From Phallusia fumigata (lineage: Eukaryota > Chordata > Ascidiacea > Phlebobranchia > Ascidiidae), in the NCBI GenBank assembly GCA_008931825.1, contig QXVZ01011623.1, positions 1 through 36,077 of the forward strand: a stretch of DNA of 36,077 bases. Reading direction: 5' to 3'. Below the pieces are notes generated by a model. The model was not told the DNA's origin. It saw only the letters and a list, made by a program, of their open reading frames with translations, and did no database searches. Below are positions 13,112 to 22,780 of the stretch, piece by piece. The position numbers and the translations under genes are program-made. The first letter of the stretch is position 1. Every line of letters begins with the position of its first letter.

Positions 13112-13206
13112 TTTTGCTTTAAAAAAAAACTTTCAGACAACATGACCAAAAATTTAAGCAAAATGTGCAAATAATACCACAATATAAATTAGAAGGATTG
13201 CCAAAA

Positions 13207-16200
13207 CTAATTGTCAAGACACCGTTTGTAAACTTTAATAGTTTTGCTATCATCAGCAATAGCCATTGTTCCATCTGAAAATATATTTATTGCATGTGGG
13301 AATGATAGACCATTTTCTTTTGTGAGAACTTGACCAAGAAAAATTTCTCCGGTTGGAGAAAACAATGAAATCCGGTTGTTACATTCATCCACCACATAAA
13401 TTCTGTTGACATTTAAATGTAGTTAGATTTATACCCGAAATTATAGAATATGCACAAATGTACCTGTTCAAACTGTCTACAGCAACACAACTTGGATATC
13501 TAAATTGTCCTCTTCCAACACCAAAAGATCCAAATTTGTTACACACCCTTCCTGTTTTATCATAGATTTTCACACAATGTCTTCCATAGTCTGGAACTAT
13601 TACCTGTAGCCATATACAGTAAAAAGTGTAAATTCATAATTTGAAGTGATGTCTTTTGGTTACCTGGTCATGTTGATTTACTGCGAATCTTCCCTGCCAT
13701 GGTGATTTCCCTAATGTATCCCCACCAGTTGAAGCATTGCATATTTTCTTGCCTTGGTTCGTAACAATGATGCTTGCATTTTCAATATCAGCCATTAGGA
13801 TATTTCCCTTTGAGTCAAAAGTTACCCCACCCAATCTCCCAAAGTCATGATGTGGTCCTACTTGGCGAATAAGTTCTCCTTCGGGTGTCCAAACTGTTGC
13901 ATACTTTCCACAGGTCACTGCAACCTGTTTTATTATTAAAACACTGTATCTATATCTTTTACAAAAGTAAAAATATAATTGACATGTAGACATTTGCTTG
14001 CCTGTTTTCCTTTTGGGGATATAGCAATACATTTCGGTTTTAGGGTCACTCCTGGAATGGATGTTTTGAAAAAGCCCATTAGTTTTGAACTTTTTCCATC
14101 ATGAATTTGTACTTTATAATTTTGTGTGTCACAAATCCATATTTTATCATCACAACTAATTGTGAATTCTGGAAGCAGTCCAAATGGCTGAACTTCTTNA
14201 ATTTGTACTTTATAATTTTGTGTGTCACAAATCCATATTTTATCATCACAACTAATTGTGAATTCTGGAAGCAGTCCAAATGGCTGAACTTCTTCACCTG
14301 CCATTCCTGGTTTCTTTGTTTTGCCAATGCTGCAATGTAAATTTTTTCTAGATTTTTTACATACACTAGTAAAGCATACTTCGTAACATACCAGTATATA
14401 AGTTTGGCTCTACCCTGTACCACATTTGTATGTGATGGAGTTGAATGCAAACTGTGCCTAGTCAATTTCACCGGAATGTTTTCCCTGATACTAGTTGGTT
14501 CAGTCTTCTGCAATGGCATTTCAACCTGCTTGTTTACATCATTTGAAAAAGTGTGCAGATTTTTATCTTCATTTTGAAAACTGTTATGGTTGTTGCTTTG
14601 TGGTATCATAGATCCCCCAGCACTCGCAGATGAAAAGCTGTCACTTGAGAAAGAATCATCAGATTCATCTGTGTCTGATGCTTCACCATTAATAGCCCTT
14701 CTTCTGTTGATAAGCATTTTCATTGTCCTGTCTATAGTTTGGCCTTGAATATTTTGAATTTCTGGTGATGTGCGGGGCATTACACATGGAGGACATGGGG
14801 TATTTTTTGCTTGGCCATCTAAAATTTCCAAGTGTGGTGATTCGTGAAAAGGGATTTCATCATAAATGCATTCTTCAGATTTTTCAGTTTGCTTGACAAA
14901 AGAGTACTACACAAAAAATTTTGTTTGTAAAATACAAATACACTTTTCAGCAAAAAGGAATACTTACTTTGTTGCCAGCATCGGGTGGAATGTCATAAAT
15001 TGGCTCCTCTTCACTGTTTGATAAATTTTCTGCATGTGTTTCTATTTTAGATTTTTCATTAATATCTTCTTGTAAAATAAAGGCCTTTGCAGACAGTGAN
15101 TTCGTGAAAAGGGATTTCATCATAAATGCAGTCTTCTGATTTTTCAGTTTGCTTGACAAAAGAGTACTACACAAAAAATTTTGTTCATGAAATACAAATA
15201 CACTTTTCAGCAAAAATGAATACTTACTTTGTTGCCAGCATCAGGTGGAATGTCATAAATTGGCTCCTCTTCACTGTTTGATAAATTTTCCGCATGTGTT
15301 TCTATTTTCGATTTTTCATTAATATCTTCTTGTAAAATAAAGGCCTTTGCAGACAGTGAACCCAACTCTTCGGCCAATTCCTCATATTTATAGTCTTTAG
15401 TCTTAAAATAGGTCTGTCGAAGTGGTTAATAAACGTTTTAAAGTTGATACTTTAGTATCATAGATGGCAGGGTACAAACTTACAGGGCATTTGTATCGTC
15501 TTTGAACTTCTTTTGGTAGTTTTCCTTTTTCACTCTTTTTCATTGTTTCCCACACCATCTTTTTAAAATTATTTAAATCCAGTGGAGCTCCTCCATTTTC
15601 TAATATTCTAGTTGCAACTGAACAGCATTGTTTGACCAATTGTAGGCTTTGCATCTGCATTTCTATTGCAGTTTCAGCTTTCTGTAAGGTATAAAAAGAA
15701 ACTTGAAAGATTTCCTAAAGAAATTAGGATTGGTTAGTGACTTACTAACATAAAGTGCACAAAGCAAAAATCATATTTTTGTTGGCTTGACTTTCAAGGT
15801 TAAAATGAAAAATTTAGAAACATGTATAAAATTGCCTGCGGGCAGATGGTTCTCCAATACTGGTGGTGTGATGAACAACCATTATGTTGTTTTGTGCAAA
15901 TCACAAAATTGCATTCTTACCCATTAGTGTAAATTGTTGCACTTTAGCCAAATTATAGGCGTGGGCTTCATACCTTTAGTTGGCATTTCACTTGGCATAT
16001 TTGCAGATATAGGGTGACATATTATACCTTAGCTGATATAGTATTTGATTATAGGTTTATTGATGTTATTTCAATATTTACCTTTACTGTTACAAAATCC
16101 CTTTCAANTTTGCAGATATAGGGTGACATATTATACCTTAGCTGATATAGTATTTGATTATAGGTTTATTGATGTTATTTCAATATTTACCTTTACTGTT

Positions 16201-17123
16201 ACAAAATCCCTTTCAAATAATTTGTCCAGCTCACTCATTAAATTTAGTTGTTGGGAGCGAATGGCAGAAACAAAAAGGTCACCAGCTTTTTCAATTTGTT
16301 TTTCCAAAACTGCTTTTGATTCCTTAATATGTTTTTCATATACTTGAACTTGTTTTGTCTGAACATTAGAAACGATTTTTGGTGGTTTTTATGCTACCAA
16401 TGTGTAATTCATTTGTGCTTACCTGCAACTTGCACTTTTTGATTTTTTCTTGAGCTGTACTAAGAACTTTTTTGATTTCAACTTTTTCTTTAGTGAAAGA
16501 AACAATGTTTATGGTCAAATCCTGGTCTCCGTACATTGTTATGCACCCTGGTTTCATTACAGTATTAACGTTAGTGTTCCTCAAATTCTTTCTCCTGGAA
16601 ATTATTTTGTTCATTGTATCAACATCATGTAGTTCTTCAAGAGTATCACCATGCCAAGTTGTAATAATGTGACAAACTGTACATTTAACCATCCACACGT
16701 CTAAAAAATGTAGGATATAAATTTCTGGAGGTTAGCAAACAAAAAAAACAACCAACCTGATTCTGTATGCTGAGTCTTAAGCAACATCAGACACCTTGGG
16801 CAAATGGTATGAAAGCATTGAAGTTGCTTAATTTGTGTAAAAACCTCCTTGCAGTGTTGACATGACAAAACTGCTTGCATCATATCACCCATCAACTGAT
16901 TTTCCACCGGTAAGGTATAGTGTTCATTCATTTTCACTGATGATTGAATATAGGTATTGATTGCTCTTTGAAGTAAAAGTTCAGCTGGCATAGAAGAGTT
17001 GCCAATCACTGTTGCTGCTCTTTGTTTTCCAACACTGTTTCGTAAAGTGCTTTGCTGTCCAATCTCACTTTTTGCATATGCAATGTATTGAGGGCTTCTG
17101 GCTGAAATACCAATTCCACTTTC
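13207..17123 (-). CDS. TRIM-like RING, coiled-coil, NHL-repeat protein (5' partial)
   Basis: Exons in transcript order: 17123-16757, 16700-16423, 16358-16191, 15681-15484, 15413-15228, 14906-14392, 14329-14002, 13924-13664, 13603-13464, 13402-13207. About 846 residues; all phases agree. Near the start is a C3HC4-type RING: CQHC, then CFHTICPRC, then the last pair CTVC in the next exon. No B-box is visible after it. A coiled coil follows (exons 16358-15484), then an acidic, Ser-rich linker with IYDIPP and IYDEIP. The C-terminus has five to six NHL-type repeats, for example GRGQFRYPSCVAVDSLNRIY. The family predicts a cytoplasmic E3 ubiquitin ligase whose propeller binds RNA or protein (TRIM2/3/32/71 type); which subfamily is unclear. 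The 5' exon and start codon are lost at the N at 17124. Single-N duplications interrupt exons 14329-14002, 15413-15228 and 16358-16191. The exon ending at 14002 uses a GC donor. Confidence 0.8.
14104..14294. repeat. 95-bp direct duplication around N 14199
   Basis: 14104-14198 and 14200-14294 are the same sequence inside one NHL exon. One copy suffices for a normal NHL repeat, so this is most likely an assembly duplication. Copy plus N is 96 nt, so the reading frame is not visibly broken. Confidence 0.85.
14841..15359. repeat. 259-bp direct duplication around N 15100
   Basis: 14841-15099 and 15101-15359 correspond base for base with a few percent substitutions. Each spans part of the linker exon with IYDIPP, its GTAAGT donor, the intron and the start of the next exon. 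Only one set is needed for the gene model, consistent with two alleles assembled in series. Confidence 0.85.
16000..16216. repeat. 108-bp direct duplication around N 16108
   Basis: 16000-16107 and 16109-16216 are identical by eye. They cover intron and the 3' edge of the coiled-coil exon 16358-16191 on the minus strand. Probable contig-overlap artefact. Confidence 0.85.
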
Positions 17124-17184
17124 NATAATATCTAGTATAATTAATAGATGCTTGAAAGAATTTTTATGTTGTAGCTGTTTCAAG

Positions 17185-17539
17185 ACTTGCTTTTAATCGA
17201 AGCCGGCCGTCTTCATCACATAATTCGATCAAAATGCCAAGCGTCAGAGTTCGACCAATGAGTTCTGTTTCTGGTCATTATAAAGGTCAAATGGACATAG
17301 TGCTTCCCAAAAGAAGGCCACAAACGGTAGCATAGTGTTTGTATGTTTGTAGTGGTAGCATAAAAACTTCAATTGGGAAGTTAAAAAATTACAAGGGATA
17401 CTTTAGGCATAATTATACATTATTTTGTTAGGCTGCTTGCAGACTTAAGAACTCCATTGCTGCTGCCCTTCTCACTGAAATTCATCCTTCTACAGATGTT
17501 CATGAAACTGTGGTTCAGTTAGATAGAACCACCAACTAG
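17185..17539 (+). CDS. C-terminal exons of an unidentified plus-strand gene
   Basis: Two exons, 17185-17326 (acceptor CAAG) and 17432-17539 (acceptor TTTTGTTAG), joined in phase 0 and ending in TAG. The encoded tail is Ser/Arg/Pro-rich at first (SRPSSSHNSIK, VRVRPMSSVSGHYKGQ), then AACRLKNSIAAALLTEIHPS. An ATG at 17234 could also start a 66-residue protein. No domain is recognised. The open frame does not join in phase to the donor at 12852 of the CCDC162-like gene, so it is either another gene or a continuation through exons missing at the N at 17124. Confidence 0.4.
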
Positions 17540-18007
17540 ATACCATCCAAAAAACTTCTAAACATTTTAACCATCTTTATTACTTGTACTATAGTTTCAC
17601 CTGATACATTTTTGGAAAACTGTGTACAATACAAAGTTTGTTTTTCACACTGTACTGTGATCTATCACCATACTTTTTAATGAAGAATACACTGTGTCGA
17701 TTTTTATGTCAAAAAGATTAGTTTGTACTGTATTTAAAGTTTTACCTGCTGTGTGCCTTTACCTATCCTTAGACCATTTTAATCACTGTTCTATTTATCA
17801 TTAAAATTCAAAGTTGTATGTTGCATTCACTTTTCTGTAAATGGGTGTAGAAATTGCAATGTAAATATGAGTACACAATGGATGCTTAATTAATACGTCT
17901 GTCTTTTTTTTAATATGCATTTAAAAAATCATATTTTTGCGATTAGTCAGAGTTTATAAAAATTGCCACAGATCTACAGTAATTGTCACAACAGCACTAA
18001 AATACAA
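17540..18007. other. 3' flank between convergent genes
   Basis: No exon is seen. On the minus strand an ATTAAA (plus-strand TTTAAT at 17909-17914) lies about 95 bp after the CFAP276 stop and is a possible poly(A) signal. Otherwise AT-rich sequence. Confidence 0.4.
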
Positions 18008-19548
18008 CTAAATTGAGTAGAATCCACCATCATGTCTTCGAGAGTAACCACGATTTGTTGCAGCGCTGTGGTGACTTTCTGCCAAACATAAAAATAACAA
18101 AATGTCAATATTATAACCAAAGAGTTTTTGGTATTCTGTACTAACAAAATCAACAGAAAACAAGATTGTTTTGCCTTAGGCTTCACCAAGACACATGAGT
18201 ATAATGTTGCATTCAAAAAGGGAATATTTGTTACAATAATGTTTATTTTGTTTTTTTTTATTTTAAATTGGTGTAAAAATGTATCTTTGAATGCAGAACA
18301 AAATAAGAATATGGTAGCATTATTCACTGTAGTTTTTTTATTTAGACTTCATAAAACAGGCAACAAATATTTGACATAACAAACAATTGTTACGTAACAA
18401 TGCGTTATCATGATGAAACAGACAACGTCAGAAACACATGAAGAGCAAAAGAATATGATTGAATAACTAACATGAATTTAATTGGCGAGTCTCAAGAAAG
18501 AAAAATGTGGTTTCATACACATAAAAGATTTTACATTGTATTAGCTTGTATGGAATGTTTCTGTGTGGGCCTCCAGTCAAATTTGGGCCTTTGTAATAAA
18601 AGTTTCCTGACCACTGCATTAAACAATCAAAATGTCCACACATTTGCACACATGTGGGCCTTGACAAAAATTTGTAAAACCACAGCACGAAGACAATAGT
18701 GTAAACAAAACTCTTATACAAAGCTTTGATTACTTACGAATTGCTCCTTCAATACTATGAGGACTTTCATTCTTGGATGATTCAGTAAATCGCAGGGGAG
18801 GGTACTGTGGGTTAAATGGTGGAGGAACCTCCTTTTGTCGATTTTTTAGCAGTCGTCTAAATGGTATTAATGACATCAGTATTTGTAAAAGTGTTAATTT
18901 TTTGCATAAACTGTTTTTACCCATGGTTGTCAGTAACAGTTTCCTTTTGAGTCAGTGTAGCATTATTTCCACTCAAAAACTTGTTGTGGTGATCATACTG
19001 TGATTTAATAACAAAGTCAAGGCTATCATCTGGTGCCTGAGGGTCAAAATGATATATTTCTCGACGTGCACTGGCAAGTGTAGGTGTTCTGTTAAGGCGA
19101 TTCCAGGGATTCATCTGTTGAGCTTCGCTAACACTTTCATGAAAAGGGCTTTTCTAAAAACAGATTTATTCTTAAACAGAGTACAGCACAACATCACACT
19201 CCAGATGGCATTTTTTAACCTGTGTACTGCGCGTACCAACAAAATCATCATCATTTTGACATNAAAGTCAAGGCTATCATCTGGTGCCTGAGGGTCAAAA
19301 TGATATATTTCTCGACGTGCACTGGCAAGTGTAGGTGTTCTGTTAAGGCGATTCCAGGGATTCATCTGTTGAGCTTCGCTAACACTTTCATGAAAAGGGC
19401 TTTTCTAAAAACAGATTTATTCTTAAACAGAGTACAGCACAACATCACACTCCAGATGGCATTTTTTAACCTGTGTACTGCGCGTACCAACAAAATCATC
19501 ATCATTTTGACATTGTGGAAATGGAAATGGGTCTCGACCAGATGGCAT
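18008..19548 (-). CDS. CFAP276: CFAP276 (C1orf194) orthologue, ciliary microtubule inner protein
   Basis: Four exons on the minus strand: 19548-19471, 19153-18921, 18856-18738, 18078-18008, 501 nt in total, encoding 166 residues (the human protein is of nearly the same length). Diagnostic segments are the start [12 protein letters not shown], then [37 protein letters not shown] and the end [18 protein letters not shown]. These match the vertebrate CFAP276 pattern as I remember it. The family binds inside the doublet microtubules of motile cilia and sperm. The last exon is read in a frame different from its longest open frame; phase and homology both select the one given. The N at 19263 with its duplication lies between exon 1 and exon 2: the intact exon 1 is from the right copy and the intact exon 2 from the left. 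Confidence 0.85.
19013..19513. repeat. 250-bp direct duplication around N 19263
   Basis: 19013-19262 and 19264-19513 repeat part of CFAP276 exon 2, intron 1 and part of exon 1. Neither copy alone holds both complete exons, while together they rebuild one normal gene, which argues for overlapping contigs rather than a biological duplication. Confidence 0.9.
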
Positions 19549-22500
19549 TATGTTGACAGCAAAATAATAATATATTTCAAAGTGTTTTTACACAGTTTTG
19601 GTACTACCTAAATACATATATGTTACATTGGTACAATCTAGAGTAAACTTTCCTTTTCGTAGGTACTGTTATTTATACCCGATTGACTGGATTTAATTTT
19701 ATTTTTGACATGTTTCCTATTGCAGGTATCCAGCTGTAGGATTGCAACTAAATTAATTGTTATCTGACCAAGACAGAATGTTCATTCAATTGCTTGTTAT
19801 AGACACTCAGACCAAGATATATGTTTATCAAATTTCTTGAAACAAATACGCTTTAACTAATTTAGGTAATCTTGTTATGTCAAAAACCTGGTAGCACATA
19901 GATAGGTATTGACCAGATTGCTATTGTTTCAGAAGCCATCTGGTTAACAACAAATACCATGAAGTAAAAGACAGTCTATAAACCACCAAATTATATTCCA
20001 GACGGGCAACCAGCAAATTTGTAAACTAGTAACACCAAGAAAAGTCAAATGCCTTTAATAACTGTAAGAAGCCAATATGTTAAAACTGGTACATGTAATG
20101 GTGCACACTTCCTCAGACTAGAAACTCAGCAAAACATATCTACAAACATTTAGGCGATTTAATAAACATTCTACAATTCACCCGCGTACTTGGTTGTCAT
20201 TGACAACGTTACAGCACTCCATGTGGTGAAATTACGTTTTCGTCTCATAGAACATTGTCGAATTTCTCGCCGTGGATTAAACATTTTATATTTGTCTTCG
20301 TGGATAAAACAACACACTTTTCATACAAATTCTCTTTTAATACTTTTATAACATTAAGCGTGATTTTTTCCCTTTTTATAACACATGGCAAGAACACGGT
20401 TTGAGCGATAGTGGTATCGCCAAAAATGATAATTGCTTGTCTGAAAGGTTGTTTACTAATTGTGAACAAAAATTTTGTTTAGAATGAGGGTAAAAGAACT
20501 AACGTTTTTTTTAAGTTGTCATACACGCAAAAATCCTTCCATATTCCCTAGGCTACGCCACATGATTGGGTTTGCAAAAAAATGACTGCAATATTCACAG
20601 TATGTTGTCAATCAACGCTTAACGACTTCATGTAGGCTTAAATATATGACTTGGTGGATAAGGTGAGGCACTTTACACTGCAGGTCCTAGTTTGCAGAAG
20701 TTTTACATCAATTTATCTTTTTGGGTTACAACGGTTTTGCATCAACGGCGGTGTAGATTTAGTTCCTTGTCTTAGTTTTTTCCCAAAAATGAATAGCTAA
20801 TGTAAGAATCTAAATTTATGAAAAAATTTCGGTTGTTTACTCAAAGTAAGGTATATTAAGGTTTGTTAAACTAGCAATCCTTATCTGTGGAGAATGTGCA
20901 CCGTACGTAATTTTCGGATTACTATGCAATATTCTGCGGATTTGCTGCGTGGTTGTGATGAAAAGATATTTAAGGTAGTCCGTGGGTGTGATACATATTA
21001 AAAAGGTTCTCATGCGAATTATAGTCCTTAGATCAAATTATCTCATCACAGTAATCTATGCGCAATATAAATACCGCATATAATACAACTCTCTGGGACA
21101 AATGGTATGTATGCAACAGAAGTACACGTTATCAACTGGCTAGACAGCATACAGGACACGACACAAGATATGATGCAGCTGTTAAACGTCTGTTTTGAGA
21201 AATGACACATTTGCCATTGAACAGCCGCTTAGTAAGGCGCTGGATTTGGTACAGCCTGACTGCAGATTGTCAATCATGAGGCGAAAGTATCAGGCGGTGT
21301 GTCTGCGTCTTGCTACTATTCCCAAAGGCATTCAGTCCGAGTGGTTCAACGATTCAAGTCACTACAAAACTGAAACAGGCATCGGTCACGGAGTCAAAGT
21401 GGCGCATACAGTGTGAAGAAGAGAATGTTTCAATTTAGAAGACAGTCCGACAATGCTTCGCATTTTAAAGAAAGGTTAAGCAGACTTAGCTGTAATGCAG
21501 ATTACTGTTTTAGCTTCCGTTTGTTGTCGCATCTACAAAAAGTTTGTTGAGTGTAGATCTACATTGCATACCAATAAACCTATTAAATTACGTCAAATCC
21601 TTACTTTAATGCGCGTTTATAAAAACTATTATAGTATTTTATCGCACATCATTCATATGTCCGGAGATCCGCCGAACTTAAACACGCTTTTGGAAATAGA
21701 GAGCACAGAGCACAGAGCACAAGTACGTTAACTCCATCGTCGAAATCAAAAGTGATCTTGAAAAGTAGTTCAGGGTGTTTGGGTGTGATTATTATCAGCT
21801 ATTTGACAGCTGTGCTGTGCTGTCATAGTTACTTTGGAATTCGGGGCCGTTTTAAATAATGTTTTTTTAAAAAAAAAACTTATAGTTTTTTTAATGTTGT
21901 GGTACACGTTGTCACAGACAACCCCACTTCAATGTCTGTTATTGGAAATATAATTTTTGCCACCTAATGTCAGTTGTTTGTTGTTTTATTTTGGTCCCAG
22001 ATTAACGTCGGGATATCTGCCGCCGTCGACTTTTCTGCCAACTTGCGGTGTTTTACGTCATTTTGCGGTGTTTTACATCATTTTTTCGAAATTTTTAATT
22101 TTGTTACTTTTAGTTTGGGTCATTTCATTGGGTTCTACTGGTTTGGAGCAATGTCACTAAGTTCATAGTTTAGGAAAACACAAGAGCGAAGACATAGGAA
22201 CCCACAACCCTCAAAGCACAAAGTGGTTGCTCTCATCATCTTGGCGATAAAAACAATAAAACGGCTTTGATTCGCGTTGTTCGGACAACATCAACTAAAT
22301 CAATCATTATTTTTTACGCAACGTTGCGTCAACTTTGTTACACGTTTACTTAAACGAATCCTTAATAGAGATGAACGTTAACGCAGAAAATTGGCAAGTT
22401 GTCATAAATAAAATCAAATACATGCCAAAACATAATAGCGGTCTGTTGTTAGTTATTTACTTCTTTATTTTATCGTACCATTTTGTCCTTTATAAATAGT

Positions 22501-22736
22501 TCATTTATACATTATGACTTGTTTTGTGTAGTCATGTTTGACTAATTTAACAGGTATTTGAATCCTTATTTGCACATTCTAACATTAAATTCTTCTTTAA
22601 TCGTTCAGCAAACCCCCAAAACGTCAAACTCGGGCGTGGAAATTAGCCATACAGCCAGTAATTGTCGATTTAACGACAACTGTGTAAACACTTGACTGCT
22701 TCAAGCTACTCGAGCGGAACGGCTTCGTGTTCTCGA
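19549..22736. other. Intergenic region between divergent CFAP276 and filamin genes
   Basis: 3.2 kb that should hold both promoters and any 5' non-coding exons. Seen: the X-box-like palindrome at 20193; a short (GAGCACA)-type tandem at about 21703-21722; an 18-21 bp tandem TTGCGGTGTTTTAC(A/G)TCATTTT at about 22043-22085; and a stretch at about 22180-22265 ending in AAAACAATAAAACGG that could be the tail of a short retroelement (not proven). Open frames at 21195-21416 and 21495-21731 have no recognisable domain and are not called genes. Confidence 0.4.
20193..20207. promoter_or_regulatory. Candidate X-box (RFX site)
   Basis: GTTGTCATTGACAAC is a perfect 6-bp inverted repeat with a 3-bp spacer and fits the loose RFX consensus RYYNYY-N(1-3)-RRNRAC. 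It lies about 645 bp upstream of the CFAP276 start codon. RFX factors control motile-cilia genes, so a role is plausible, but the distance is long for an X-box. Confidence 0.35.
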
Positions 22737-22769
22737 CCAATCACGTCCCTTTTTTACCCAGTATATAAG
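22737..22769 (+). promoter_or_regulatory. CCAAT box and TATA box of filamin
   Basis: CCAAT at 22737-22741 and TATATAAG at 22762-22769 have typical core-promoter spacing. The TATA box is only 19 nt before the ATG at 22781, so initiation at the usual distance would fall at or after that ATG. The next in-frame ATG is at 22835. Confidence 0.45.
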
Positions 22770-22780
22770 CCGGTGCAAAA

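Noticed and set aside
17986..18327. Long minus-strand frame giving [11 protein letters not shown] at the 3' end of CFAP276
   Set aside because: Splice phase and homology select another frame of the same exon, ending [18 protein letters not shown].
21195..21731. Two plus-strand open frames upstream of filamin
   Set aside because: No recognisable domain, no supported splice structure and a length expected by chance.
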